Counted from the stretch's first letter, positions 1 to 11,248 are shown. The stretch: 64,000 nucleotides of DNA from Chrysemys picta bellii (GCF_011386835.1 NC_088795.1:115957434-116021433); one strand, 5' to 3'. The notes: generated by a model not told the origin, from the letters alone. Numbers and translations: made by a program.

Positions 1-656
1 TGCGCATTCTGTTCCTCTGGCACTTACAGTAGTCACATATTCACTGTTTCCAAAGAAGCAGTATACCCTGGCTTGCCAGTTCCACCTCAGATCACCACTC
101 CGCTTAACACACAGCACTTAGATAGGTTTATAGTGAAAACAAGTATAAAAGTTTACTTAACAAAGCACAGAAATTCAAGTAGTAGCAAATATTGGAAACA
201 AATGGTTATATATAAATGAAATCTTAACATGCATTCTAGAACCTAGCATTAACTAGATACTCATATGTCTTATGGAGCAATACTCACCCAAAGTCCTTGC
301 AGTGTTTTACAGCCAGGTTTTGTTGTGATCCTGAAACCGTGAAGGACCCAGTGTGCTCCTTTGCCTCCCAAGATATAGAAGCCTCATTCTTTGTCTTCAT
401 TCATAAATAGGAGACGCCCTGCTATTTTGTTTCTTCTTGTAGATTTTCTCTTATGTATTTTACAACTTTTCAACAGGCCCCTGGTTTAATATGCAAATAG
501 GCCTCCATTGTGAGGCAGATACATATATGACCAGACAAGAGAAAAGCATCTTTTATCTCCTGCCTGAAAGGAACAGATCCAAGGCACGCCACCTGCTGGG
601 GCAGCTGCCAGGAGATGAACCAACTTCACTCCAAGACCTTAAGAATATAATTTTCA
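1..656 (-). mobile_element. LTR-type retroelement remnant (turtle ERV/Gypsy-like)
   Basis: I recognise this stretch as a common dispersed turtle repeat, read on the minus strand. It has an AT-rich block around 130-240 (a poly(A)-signal-like TTTATA/AAAGTTTACTT run) followed by a mixed-composition body to about 650. I see no open frame with retroviral motifs. Its left edge is cut by the window and the right edge is not marked by a target duplication, so the exact class is an inference. Confidence 0.4.
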
Positions 657-664
657 GTAGAGAT

Positions 665-870
665 CAGTGGGTCTCAAACTTTTTTACTGGCAATCCTTTT
701 CACATCACAAGCCTCTGAGTGATAAATTAAACACCCTTTTAAATATATTTAACACCATTATAAATGCTGGAGGCAAGCAGGGCTTGGGGTGGAGGTTGAC
801 AGCTCGCGACCCCCAATGTAATGACCTTACGACCCCCTGAGAGGTCCTGACCCCCAGTTTGAGAACCCTG
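665..870. mobile_element. hAT-like non-autonomous DNA transposon
   Basis: The ends are an inverted repeat: CAGTGGGTCTCAAACTTT on the left, and CAGGGTTCTCAAACTGG when the right end is read on the minus strand. This CAG..TCTCAAA terminus is typical of the hAT/Charlie group. The element is flanked by 8-bp direct repeats, gtagagat (657-664) and gtatagat (871-878), matching at 7 of 8. The length is 206 bp and there is no transposase, so it must have been moved in trans. Confidence 0.82.
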
Positions 871-958
871 GTATAGATACATATGTCCTTAAATATTATT
901 TGTACATACATTTCACAATTATTACACAATGACCATTGGGCTGCTGGCTCTCAGTAGA

Positions 959-1088
959 CAGGGCCCGCTCTAGGCACCAGCGTTCCAAGCATGTGCTTGG
1001 GGCGGCCCTTTTCAAGGGGTGGCACTCTGTTTTTTGTTTTTTGTTTTTTTTTTTTGCTTGAAGCAGCAAAAAACCTGAGCTGGCCCTG
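959..1088. mobile_element. Short hAT-like MITE with perfect 8-bp duplication
   Basis: The 130-bp element starts CAGGGCCCGCTCTAGG and ends in a sequence that reads CAGGGCCAGCTCAGG on the other strand. It is bordered by a perfect 8-bp direct repeat, tcagtaga, at 951-958 and 1089-1096. That combination fixes both edges and supports the hAT superfamily. A T-rich tract lies inside at about 1030-1056. There is no coding capacity. Confidence 0.85.
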
Positions 1089-1111
1089 TCAGTAGAGACC
1101 TCACCTGACAC

Positions 1112-1214
1112 TAGGGTGACCAGATGTCCCGATTTTGGGGTTTTTTTCTTATATAGGCTCCTATTACCCCCACCACCTGTCCCGATTTTTCACATTTGCT
1201 GTCTGGTCATCCTA
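1112..1214. mobile_element. hAT-like MITE with TAGGGTGACCAG ends
   Basis: The terminal inverted repeats are TAGGGTGACCAG and, from the right end, TAGGATGACCAG. Flanking 8-mers cctgacac (1104-1111) and catgacac (1215-1222) agree at 7 of 8, as expected for an aged hAT duplication. An alternative reading with a TA dinucleotide duplication (Tc1/mariner style) is possible but explains the flanks less well. Confidence 0.65.
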
Positions 1215-1222
1215 CATGACAC

Positions 1223-2031
1223 CCTTTGGTGAACTATGATGCACCTACCCAACCCAGGGGAGCCCTGTAAAACCTTAAAGTAACCCTGTGCCCTCTTCAC
1301 TGGCACTAAGAGGTCTCTGGATCACAGCACTGATTAAAATGCCTTAAGTGAGCTGAGTACTCAGGAAAAGTTTCAAGCAACTGTACTGCAAATTGAGCTC
1401 CTCCAGTCACAACAGAAAGAAACGTGAATTTGTCCATCAGTCAAATCAACGGACTGATAAATTAACAGCCAGAGGCACTGGCAGCTTTTCTACACTGTAC
1501 AGGAAGTGTTCCTTCCCCTTGTTCTGAATGGAATGGAGGAATGCGTGTACAGTTCATGCTGACTCCTCTGAAGCTGTCTGGTAGTGCTAATAGTGGGACA
1601 CATGGTGCCTGCCTGCTTCAGGGTGCAAGATGCTGCCTCCTCTCCCTCTTGTGCTTCTATGGAGTTGGTCAAATAGGAGTGCAGAGATGGCTCATTCTTA
1701 ATGCCTTCCAGAGTACAAAATGCATAGGAGAGAACATGTAGAAGGCAGAGCTCACTGCAGAGCTGTCAGATATTGTGGTGATGGGTGCAGTATAGGAACA
1801 TAGGGAAAATAACAGACTGAAATAGTATGTTGTATCCCCTGAAAGGGGCTTGCTAGTGGCTGTGCTCACCCTGCACACTCAAGAGCTCCGGGAACTTTGG
1901 GGAAAGACATAGGCCAAATGCCTGGAAAGTACAATTGCACCCATGGTTTTTGTAGTTTTTGTGATGTAATAATAGACACCTGTTAATTAGGAACAGGACA
2001 GCACCAATTCATCTCACTGAAGAGCTATGAA

Positions 2032-2080
<49 letters not shown>

Positions 2081-2799
2081 ACTTTCACATTGCTTCTGAT
2101 CTGGACTGAATACAAACCAGTAATCTGGGTCTTAGCCTGATTTCACTTGCACTGGTGTAAAACCAATGTTACTCCTTCACCAGACATATAATTATTCCTG
2201 TTTTATACAGCTTGAATTCAAACTCAAGTCCCTAGAGATGACTCAATTACAGTCCCTTGAGACAACCAATTTCCCTTCATTATACATCAGAAGACTGCAG
2301 AGTCAGTTAAAGCAGGAGCCAATATAACAAAAATAAAAATGAACCTTTGCAATATGGAAAATTATATTTCAATATTTTAAAAATTCTTGACTGAAAGTTG
2401 TTCACAGGGAATTGCATTTTAATGTGAAAATGGAGCCTTTATTTTGCTGCAGTAAGGATTCTGAGGTGCATCTGTGTTTTGTTTAGTGGACTCTAACAGA
2501 GAAGTTTCATTTGAAATATTCAAGGGAGCATTAGCAGAATACTATTTTACCTTGCATGCAGAATTGCTCTTATTTTGCGAGCATTCACTGGTTACAAAGT
2601 TCACTTATAATTTCTCTGGGTCCTTCTGAGGCTTAATGTTAAAGAAAACAAAAGGTTAGTGATTTTTTTCTATCAAACTTTCATTATTAATAAGCATTTA
2701 TTCCTTTTTCCATTGCCTTTTTATTTTTTGAATTCTACAAATGCCAGTTAAACTTTAATTTATCTGGATCCCATTTCATAGTAGCACTGCAATAAATTA
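1223..2799. other. Intergenic sequence, little recognised
   Basis: I see no gene here. A (CA)n microsatellite lies at 2035-2078. A short stretch near 2130-2180 (TTGCACTGGTGTAAAACC and nearby) resembles the palindromic MITE-type repeats described elsewhere in the window. The rest is AT-rich sequence without a recognisable family. Confidence 0.5.
2035..2078. repeat. (CA)n microsatellite
   Basis: An uninterrupted run of about 22 CA units. Confidence 0.97.
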
Positions 2800-2855
2800 T
2801 AGATAGTTAGTATCTTTCATCCAAGAGGATCCCAAAATGCTTTACCACCACTTCA
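2800..2855 (-). repeat. MIR/CORE-SINE-like fragment
   Basis: The block TTTCATCCAAGAGGATCCCA followed by AAATGCTTTACCA has the same layout as the MIR-like piece at 19225-19260 (TTTTCATCCATAGATCTCA, AAGCATTTTACAA). In MIR this is the 3' part, read here on the minus strand. It is short and diverged. Confidence 0.45.
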
Positions 2856-2935
2856 CCAGCAAACTGTAGCCACTTTAAGGTGGAATGTGACAGCTGTTTA
2901 TCAGTGTACAGCAAGGAGGATAGTAGGTAAAGAAT

Positions 2936-3089
2936 GCCTCCCGCAACTCCCAATGGCCTGGAACAGCAAATTGCAGTCACAGGGAGCTGCGGGCGGCCGT
3001 GCAAATGTAAACAAACTGTCTGGTGGCCTGCCAGCGGATTACCCTGACGGGCTGCATGAGGCCCATGGGCTGCAGGTTGCCCACCACTG
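2936..3089 (-). mobile_element. hAT-like element, one-ended remnant
   Basis: The right end, GGTTGCCCACCACTG, is a hAT-type terminus reading CAGTGGTGGGCAACC on the minus strand. The GC-rich body contains CCAATGGCCTGG and TGTAAACAAACTGTCTGG, which are also seen in the related copy at 12322-12504 (CCATTGGCCTGG and GTAAACAAACTGGCCC). The matching left terminus is absent, so this copy is truncated or internally deleted. Confidence 0.65.
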
Positions 3090-3289
3090 GCTAGGACAGA
3101 TCCTCAGGTGGTGTAAAAGTCGGCAAAGATTTATTGGCTTGGATTGAGCTATACCAATTTATACAAGCTGAGACTCCATACCACCATGTCCATTTGAAAG
3201 TTTAAAGCAGAAAGAATGTAGGAACATGAGCTGAGATTTGTTCCATTTGCCTCTCCATCCACACCCCTAAAACTCTGGTTCTGGCCCTG

Positions 3290-3790
3290 ATTATTTCTCA
3301 TTTTGACCATTGCAACTTCCTTCTCCCTAGCCTCATGGACAGTCTACCTTGCACACTTCTGTCTGCTCAAACAGTTCCTTCAAGACTCACCTACCTCTTT
3401 CACCGCTCTGACCACCACTCTGATCACATCCACTTCAGGTTCCTCCTCACCATTTGGACTAAACTTAAACATGTAAGTCCTGATTCAAAGTCCAGTATGG
3501 TCAGTAGAAGTGTTTCCACTGATCTTGATGGACTTTGGATCAGACCCCCTCATCCTGGCCTTCAATGCTCTATGCAGCATTGGCCCTGCCTACCTCACTC
3601 CTCTTTTCATCCATTCCACTCAACTAACAAATCACTGTGTCCTTCTTCCAGTCTTGAGCCTGGGCCTTCTTCCACACTTCCCTCTTCCTCTGTAATTGAC
3701 CCACTCTGATTGGTTTCTACCCTCTCCTCCTTTTATTCCCACCTGAAATCCCACTTCTGCAAGGGGGCCTGAACATCATATCCTGCTCTC
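3290..3790 (+). pseudogene. L2-clade LINE ORF2 3' remnant (reverse transcriptase C-terminal side)
   Basis: Conceptual translation near 3290-3410 gives ISHFDHCNFLLPSL followed by a segment with FHRSDHHSDHI. This parallels the L2/CR1-group region downstream of the RT core (DYCN..LL..L, then a T/S-R..H-I block). A second frame near 3545-3610 gives ILAFNALCSIGPAYLTPL, the counterpart of the LTFKALHGLAP-type block. The two blocks lie in different frames, so frameshifts separate them. There is no intact ORF. The family match is from memory and the copy is very diverged. Confidence 0.6.
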
Positions 3791-4660
3791 CCCCACACCT
3801 CTTAACCTACTGACTAGGATGTGCACATACAAATATGACAGAACAAACAAGTCACATGCTACTTCTCCCTTCAATGACACTACTTCCTGTGCTCTCTTTC
3901 CATCACTCTCTCACTTGTATGTTATCTATTTGTAAGAAGGTTCTGAATGAATGCTTCCCTAACAGCTAGCTGGGAGAGGGGAAGAGAACCTGCATGTGTT
4001 TATGTGAATACCGTTTGCTCCTGCTTGGCTTAGATTTGCTAGATATTCAGCTGCGGGAGCAGTGTTTTGCTCATTGTAATCAACTTGGCTGGTGTTGGGT
4101 CACAAATTATGTTAGTATTGAATCCAGGGGTAGTGAAATATGGTCACCAATGTTTGTAATTATTGTGGGAATACATAAAAGAAAGAAAGACTGTGCTTAA
4201 CCTGTCCCAAAGGAGGGAGCCACTCTTAGTTTAAAGAACCTTGGATGGACAAGGGCTCAAATGTCAGAGCCCTGTAAAAGTAAGAGGGGAGGAAGGACTC
4301 CCAACCAGCAGGCTGCATGCCCTCAAGGGTTTGCTGCAAGTTTGGTTCAACCTGTTTCTCCCCATTGTTCAAAAAATACAGAGAAATAAGGAACCAGGCC
4401 CGAATCCTGCACAAATAAAGTTAATGAGATCTTTGTCATTGACTTCAGTGAGCTGACATCCCAGACATGTGTATTTCTTGTTTAAAGACAAAAAAGGAAA
4501 AGGTTTTAGCATTTAGAACCTGGGGTTTGAACCTGCGGGTTGCAACTATCTTATCCTTCCCATATTGCTGAATGGGAGGGAGATTCTTGGTATGGGAAGG
4601 TAGCTACACTATTGAAAACTGTTGACCCATTTTAATACAAAACAAAAATCAAATAAAAAA
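3791..4660. other. Intergenic, nothing recognised
   Basis: I see no gene or clear repeat family. A short segment near 4395-4450 (GAATCCTGCACAAATAAAG and a TTGACTTCAGTGAG block) resembles the small palindromic MITE fragments found across the window. Confidence 0.45.
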
Positions 4661-4892
4661 AACTAGATAAGTTCATGGAGGATAGGTCCATCAATGGCTA
4701 TTAGCCAGGATGGACAGGGCTGGTGGCCCTAGCCTCTGCCAGAAGCTGGGAATGGGCAACAGGGGATGGATGGATCCCCTGTTCTGTTCATTCCCTCTGG
4801 GGCACCTGGCATTGGCCACTGTCAGAAGACAGGATACTGGGCGAGATGGACCTTTGGTCTGACCCAGTATGGCCGTTTTTATGTTATGTTCT
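4661..4892 (+). mobile_element. CR1 LINE 3' end
   Basis: This is the last part of CR1 ORF2 plus the 3' UTR, starting at AACTAGATAAGTTCATGGAGG and ending with GACCCAGTATGGCCG and a TATGTTATGTT tail. The same 3' end recurs at 13440-13675 and 35564-35712, which identifies one CR1 subfamily. It is 5'-truncated, as usual for CR1. Confidence 0.88.
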
Positions 4893-5559
4893 AAATCAAA
4901 GCTTATGGTGGGTGTTAGAACATTTTCATCCTCTCTCTGATTTATAATACTGCACCCTCTATCCTATAAGTTGCTTTGTTGTGGCAGCAAGCAATAACAA
5001 AAAGTAGTAAATAGCATAAAAACAAGAAAATAGGTGAGATCCCTGTTTAAAAATTCACACAGCAAAGTAGTTTGTCTCTGAAAAGCTTTCCGAGAGGAGC
5101 AGGCTCTTGTGCAAGAGCTGTTACTGCAGTTATTTTCAATTTAAAAAGCAGACTAGTTGCCATAGTAAAAATCCTTGTGTATATCTAGAACAAAGCCAAC
5201 GTCACACCAAGACAGCTCTGATTGACTCACTTTTGTTTTGAATTAATAGTTTGTTTTTCAGTAAAGAACTTGGCCCATTTGTGTGAGGACCATGAAATAG
5301 ATCTTGATTTAAGTTACTGGGGAGTAAAACAATTCTGCACGGCAAACAGAATTTGAGCCATGGAAATAGATGCATTATTCATTTTTTGGTAATACATTTG
5401 ATACTTACTCCCAATCATGAAGTCTATGATCACAGTCCCACTGATTTTAAAGGAAAAAATGCTCAAATGGGTTATGCCTGCCAAGTATATTTAATATATT
5501 GTGGTCTTCTCATACACACACACACACACACCTCTTTCTACCTCCTTCTCCCCACATTT
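4893..5559. other. Intergenic, nothing recognised
   Basis: There is no gene. A short CA run lies at 5513-5530. Confidence 0.5.
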
Positions 5560-5735
5560 CCTTCCTGGATCATCTCCAATCTGGCTTCCTCCCCCTTCAC
5601 TACACAAACTGTTATCATCACCAGCATCTCTAAAAACCTCTGCCTGGTCAAAACTCTAAGTCTCTATTGCATCTACACTCATCAAGAAGGTTGTGATCAG
5701 CAATGCCAAAAGCAGCAGAGAGGTGGTGATAAGTG
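5560..5735. mobile_element. L2-clade LINE RT fragment with an inverted segment
   Basis: 5563-5685 on the plus strand resembles the RT region just before the DLSAAFD motif (TGGATCATCTCCAATCTGGC and following). 5686-5735 reads on the minus strand as LSAAFGIADHNLL, which resembles the DLSAAFDTVDH motif that should come next on the same strand. The two parts are therefore in opposite orientation. Both are too short and diverged for a firm subfamily call. Confidence 0.5.
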
Positions 5736-6087
5736 ATTAACTTTTCTACAACACAGCCCTCTCCCGATTTTCCTCCTATCTTTGCATCTGTTTCTCTTTC
5801 AGAGTAGGTTGCACAAAATAAAATCCTGACTCCATTGAAGTCAATAGCAAAACTCCCATTGATTTCATCTGTGCCTGGATTTACCCCACAGCACAGACCT
5901 GCCTTCTCAGTGATTTGACTGGTACCATTCAAGTTGCATTTGGTAATGCTGTTTCTTATTCTAAAGCCAGCTTGTTTCCATGGATAGCTAAATTCCAGCT
6001 ATGCTATGATCCTCACAGATGGCAATGATAATGATTGACACACAGAGTGCCTTGAAGTTCACAAAGTTTAGCATAGTTATTGATGTA
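5736..6087. other. Intergenic with possible MITE fragment
   Basis: A segment at about 5820-5885 contains CCATTGAAGTCAATAGC and CTCCCATTGATTTCATC, two inverted copies of a CATTGAAGTCAATGG-type core seen in several short repeats in this window. No gene is visible. Confidence 0.4.
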
Positions 6088-6092
6088 CAATT

Positions 6093-7379
6093 TGTGACAG
6101 TGTACCCCATAAGGCTTTATGGAGGGGGTGCTTATAAATGTATGTATGACATAACTGGAATATGTTTTGTGCTGCCTGTGCCATGTAATATATCTCCGTA
6201 AAGTTTATGGTCTACTATATCTATTCATCCTATTTGTACATATATATCATTTTCTACTTGAGGTTAAGAATATGGGCTGTATGCTGGCTTGGTTTCTAAG
6301 TAAGCTTTGTGAGGCATTTAGTCAGCTTCTTTAGGAAGGAATTCACCAGATTAAGTACCTGATCAGGAAACACTTGGGGAACAATGCATCTTGGAATGCT
6401 CCAATCCACATAAGAAGTCTTCCTGGAGACATAGAATCATAGATTATAGGACTGGAAGGGACCTCGAGAGGTCATCGAGTCCAGTCCCCTGCCCGCATGG
6501 CAGGACCAAAATGCAAGATACCATGTGGACAATGGCTTCGGCCTGTAAAGACTGAGTCATGCAGGGACATGTGACTTGCCCAGGTGACTCCAGAACTCCA
6601 TCTTGGAGCTGGACTTTGCATAGGAGGGCGGAGGGGGGTCTCCACCCACAAGAGAGAGTCTATTTAAACCTGTGGGAGACCCCTCCATTTTGTCTTCAGC
6701 TGGCTAAAGAAGGAGTCTCTCCACCCCCCCAGGATACTTGAAGGAAACTGAAACGAAGGACAGTAACTACAGGGGTTGTGAGTGATTGCTGGCCCCAGGC
6801 TAAAAGGAGATTTGCCTGTAAAAGGGAGCATTCTGGAACTGGCGAGGAACTTATCTGTATGTAGTTTGATTAGACATAGATTTGCGCATTTTATTTTATT
6901 TTGCTTGGTGACTTACTTTGGTCTGTCTATTACTACTTGGAACCACTTAAATCCTATTTTCTGTATTTAATAAAATCACTTTTTATTTAGTAATTTACTC
7001 AGAGTATGTATTAATACTTGGGGGAGCAAACAACTGTGCATATCTCTCTATCAGTGTTATAGAGGGTGAACAATTTCTGGGTTTGCCCTGCATAAGCTTT
7101 ATGCAGGGTAAAATGGATTTATTTGGGTTTAGACCCCATTGGGAGTTGGGCATCTGAATGCTAGAGACAAACAAACACACTTCTGTGAGCTGTTTTCAAA
7201 ACTTGCAGCTTTGGGGCAAGTGATTCAGACCCTGGGTCCGTGTTGGAGCAGATGGGAGAGTCTGGCTCAGCAAGACAGGGTGCTGGAGTCCTGAACTGGC
7301 AGGGAAAACAGGAGCAGAGTTAGTCTTGGCACATCAGGTGGCAGCTCCCAAGGGGGGTTCTGTGATCCAACCCGTCACA
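6093..7379 (+). mobile_element. Solo LTR, ~1.29 kb, with perfect 5-bp duplication
   Basis: The element begins TGTGACAGTG and ends ACCCGTCACA, so it has TG...CA termini with a short inverted repeat (TGTGAC/GTCACA). It is flanked by the direct repeat caatt at 6088-6092 and 7380-7384. An AATAAA signal sits at about 6968-6973. A CR1 3' fragment (6430-6511) has inserted into it. No internal retroviral genes are present, so this is a solo LTR. The 5' part of a related copy lies at 33541-33830. I cannot assign the retroviral class from the LTR alone. Confidence 0.82.
6430..6511 (-). mobile_element. CR1 3'-end fragment nested in an LTR
   Basis: Starts ATAGAATCATAGATTATAGG and continues with GGACTGGAAGGGACCTCGAG, the minus-strand form of the CR1 3' end seen at 35756 and 51570. 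It interrupts the LTR at 6093-7379 and so is younger than it. Confidence 0.8.
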
Positions 7380-7384
7380 CAATT

Positions 7385-7871
7385 CTTGAGGGTCTTTTAA
7401 TTCTTCTTGTCGAGAAATATCACTGAATTATTATTGCACATTCCTGGTAGCTCCCACTGACTTAGTCACATTTGGAATATCTTGGAAACTAGATTACCAT
7501 CTTTCATTAAGATATTCATTTTGAGATATTACTTTTGATTCCACTGTCTTCCCATTTTAATAACCACAAGAGGCTTTTAATCATCATATACATCAAATTA
7601 TGATATTATTATTCCTGCTTGATCATTAAAATTGCTTGTGTCTTAATTGTCAGGCTGGAGTTTCAGTTTGGGGCTGTACAATTCTTAGTGGAATTCTTGT
7701 TGACACCTACTAAATTACTTTCTGTGAGCTGGTTTCATTGTTCCTAGTTTAAAAGGGATTTGTCTTAGAATTGCCCATTTGCACCGCTTTGCTTCCTTTA
7801 GATGTCTAGATTATTTTAAGGTTGTTTTTGTCTGATCTTTTCCTCTATTTTTCTTAAATGTTTATATAAAT

Positions 7872-7917
<46 letters not shown>

Positions 7918-8499
7918 TATGATAGTTCTGAACATCTCCATGTGTTTCAACCTCTTTCTGGATACTGTACCTTCAGTTCTGTTTATAACATTTTGGTTTC
8001 TTCTAGGATCTTGTTTATCCTCTTTATTACCTCAACTTCCTGGTGAGATTTTTTATTTTTGATGCTATATTGTCAAGCACAACTAACAAGCTATTCTATA
8101 AGATGGTTTAAAATTTCTCCTTGTACTTCATGTCATTCTGTATTTAACCGTAGTCTCTCCCTTCCTCCGGGGATGATTGCTGCCAAGTTTGAACTGGTTT
8201 AGGGGTCACTGGTATGTCAAGTATTTAGAAGTCTTTTTATTATTACTTTTTTCTGAAGTGCCATAGTAAGGTGCTTTAGAGAAAAGCAAGGCAGGTCTCT
8301 GCCCTTACAGTCTTGCAGTCAGAAGGTCAAATCTGTTGCTGGTGGAATCCCATTGGAGCCATTCCACCTGAGAATTTGATCCCATTGAAGTAATTGGGAC
8401 CTTTGCCATTATCTATATAGGAGCAGGATTGGATACAATAATATAATACAGAAACAAATATTTAAAAAATAAAAATGGAAGGGGATGGTGGTGACATGG
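7385..8499. other. Intergenic with (CA)n tract
   Basis: I see no gene. A (CA)n microsatellite occupies 7874-7915. Around 8240-8410 short phrases (AAGGTGCTTTAGAGAAAAGC, CCCATTGAAGTAATTGGGA) suggest remnants of old SINE or MITE sequence. Confidence 0.45.
7874..7915. repeat. (CA)n microsatellite
   Basis: About 20 uninterrupted CA units. Confidence 0.97.
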
Positions 8500-9632
8500 T
8501 GTGACAGGATCCCCTGGGTGCAGTCTGGAACTGAGGTACCACTGTGCCCCCTTAACTCTCCAGCTTGGGCTGTCTCTCACAATGCTTTGCTAGTGACAAG
8601 CAGCAAACCCTTCCAGGTGCTGTGATCATTCAGCACAACAGCATGTGAAGCTACATTGTATTAATGCTCCTAAAGCGACTCTCAAATCACACAGAGAAAA
8701 GTAACAGCCAATTCCCCTCAGTTCCCCAGCTTTACACCCCAGAGCTGTACCATCTTGCCCTGGTCAGAAGCCTGACCAGAGTAAGTTTATTACCCAGTCT
8801 GCCCCTCCCTCAATGTGGAGAGGACATGCATCAGCTTTTGTAAACTGAGCTGAGGTTTCCCAAAACACTTCAACCAAAATATACTGTTTTGGGTAAAGTA
8901 TAAAACAGATTTAATAATGACAGAAAGATAGATTTTAAGCGATTTTTAAGTGATAGGCACAAAAAGGTCAGAGATAGTTACCAAAGAAAATAAAAGCTAA
9001 ATGCACCATTTAAATCTTAAACCTTATTACACTAGGCACTATTTTCTCATCCCACTGGATGTTACAGTTCATAGTACACAGGCTTCCCTCTTAAACCTGG
9101 ATCAGTCTCCTCAGATGAAGTCGTCATTTTCTCAGCGTTCTTGTTGTTTCCAGCATAGGTGGGGGAGGAGAAACACATGCTGCCGCTGTTTCCTATTTTT
9201 ATCCTTAGTCCATGTGCCTAGAAGACACTTGCTCACACATGTCCTGGTGGGCTTTGCTGAGTCACTGGGTTGAGCAATCCCCCTGGTGTGGTCTAGTGCA
9301 ACTGAGTCACAGAGTTGAGCAGTCCCCATTGTGTGGTGTATGTAACTTCTGGATTAAAACTCCCTTACTGATGAATGGCCATTTGAACACCTTCCTGGGG
9401 AGGGGTCCTTTGTATGTCATTAGCAAACTTACAGCATATTTCAGTAACAACCACACAGCAAAATCTCATAATTCCATACACATATACATATTTGGACAGA
9501 ACAACAGGTTTCAGCAGATTATGGCCTTTCATGTGATATCTTACATGGCATGCTTTGTATGAGATATCACAACCACATATGAATGATGAAGATGGGGGTT
9601 ACAGGGTGCTATTTTGAGGTACAGTGTGTCTC
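8500..9632 (-). mobile_element. Solo LTR, minus strand, same family as 50153-52369
   Basis: On the minus strand it runs from TGAGACACACTGTACC (ending at 9632) to GGATCCTGTCACA (starting at 8500), again TG...CA. Flanking pentamers are catgg (8495-8499) and catag (9633-9637), 4 of 5 identical. The copy at 50153-52369 shares the start, the AAAATCTTTCTTTCTG-type segment before the poly(A) region, and the last ~130 bp including GTTTGCTG..TGTCACTGGC. Long LTR with no retroviral genes next to it. Confidence 0.78.
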
Positions 9633-9669
9633 ACATAGGAAAGAGGAAGGTAAGCTAGTTCTTCAGTGG

Positions 9670-9732
9670 CCTGATCCTGCTTCTATTGAAATCAGTCTGA
9701 GTTTTCCCCATTGACCTCAATGGTGCAGGATC
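9670..9732. mobile_element. Short palindromic MITE
   Basis: The left arm GATCCTGCTTCTATTGAAAT and the right arm, which reads GATCCTGCACCATTGAGGTC on the minus strand, form an imperfect hairpin about 62 bp long. No clear target duplication is visible. Confidence 0.5.
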
Positions 9733-9765
9733 TCTCTCTTGTTATGTAACTCTTGTTCATTTTTA

Positions 9766-9828
9766 AATGAGTCAACAGTGTGATGCTGTTGCAAAAAAAG
9801 CAAACATGATTCTCGAGGTCCCTTTCAG
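9766..9828 (+). mobile_element. CR1 fragment with a large internal deletion
   Basis: AATGAGTCAACAGTGTGATG to CAAACATGATTC matches the CR1 copy at 50955-51012, then jumps directly to TCGAGGTCCCTTTCAG, matching 51566-51583. About 550 bp of the intervening CR1 is missing. Confidence 0.72.
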
Positions 9829-9829
9829 T

Positions 9830-10379
9830 TAATTTCACTATGCGTTCTGGTTTTGACATTTTCATTTTACCTAATTATTTCTGAAATTTCTTTTACGGTA
9901 TCTTTAGGTTACATGATTGATAAGCTAAAGGGAATTCTAATCCGGTCATTATTACTGACACCTGTGACAACCGACAGTTCTTGCTGAGTTAAAAACATCT
10001 TTCAATGGATCCTTGTTTCATCCATTATGAAAACATCTGCAATAGCAAGTACCTCTTATCAATCATAGAACATAATTAAATCATAAGCATCCCTTATCAA
10101 TCACACAGTCTTGTTTATACCATACTTCTCTAGACACTTACCAGTTTGAGAAGTTTTTTCCCTAGACATTTGTATTTCCACAGACTTGGAGACAACAGCA
10201 ATAATGAAGTACAGCCCAATACTTGATCACATGAAGTTCCTGCATTCCGGGCCTTAGAATTCAGACACACTCTTTGCTAATATTGTAAAAGATCCTGGGG
10301 GGGGCAGGGGGGAGATTGTCAGTGTGCAAAGACTATAATATGCAAGAAAGGGGAAAAAGGATTAATATTTACTAACAGG
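9830..10379. other. Intergenic, nothing recognised
   Basis: AT-rich sequence without a gene or a repeat family I know. A short G-rich run lies near 10297-10312. Confidence 0.45.
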
Positions 10380-10483
10380 TACTAACAAACATAAATTTGG
10401 GCAAGTCAACTGTAAAAATATAATTAAGCAGACCACACACAAATTTGAAGAGTAACTAGCAAGAGACACAAAAACTAAACAGC

Positions 10484-10505
10484 AAAAAAAAAAAAAAAAA
10501 AAAAA
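10484..10505 (+). repeat. (A)n tract inside CR1
   Basis: Twenty-two A residues expanded from an A-rich part of the CR1 coding region. Confidence 0.95.
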
Positions 10506-11248
10506 TGAAGTCAAGCAGAACCAGGATGCCTGCCAAACAAACAATTTCAAGATCAAATTGCTAAAGGAGCACTCACGGAAGATATGGCCAGCATGAAGAA
10601 GCAAAATGAATAATTTGCATTTGTGTTCACTGAAGAGGGTGTGAGGGAGATTCCCAAACCTGAGCCATTCTTTTTAGGTGACAAATCTTAGGAACTCTCC
10701 CAGATTGAGGTGTTAGTAGAGGAGGTTTTGGAACAAATTGATAAATTAAAACAGTAACTGGATCAAATGGTATTCAACTAAGAGTTCTGAAGGAACTCAG
10801 ACATGTAATTGCAGAACTGTAGAATGTAACCTATTATTTAAAATCAGTCTCTGTACCAGATGACTGGAGAATAACTAATATAGCACCATTTTTTTAAAAA
10901 AGGCTCTGCAGGCAAGCCTGGCGATTACAGGCTGGTAAGCCTCACATCAGTACAAGGCAGACTGGTTGAAACTAGAGTAAAGAACAGAATTATCAGACAC
11001 ATTGATGAACATGATATGTTGGGGAAGTCAACACGCCTTTTGTAAAGGGAAATCATGTCTCACCAAACTATTAGAATTCTTTGAGGGAATCAACAAACAC
11101 GTGGACAAGAGTTATCCACCGGATAAAGTGTACTTGGACTTTCAGAAAGCCTTTGACAAGGTCCCTCACAAAGGCTCTTAAGCAAAGTAAGCAGCATGCG
11201 ATAAGAGGGAAGGTCCTCCAATGGATCAGTAACTTGTTAAAAGATAGG

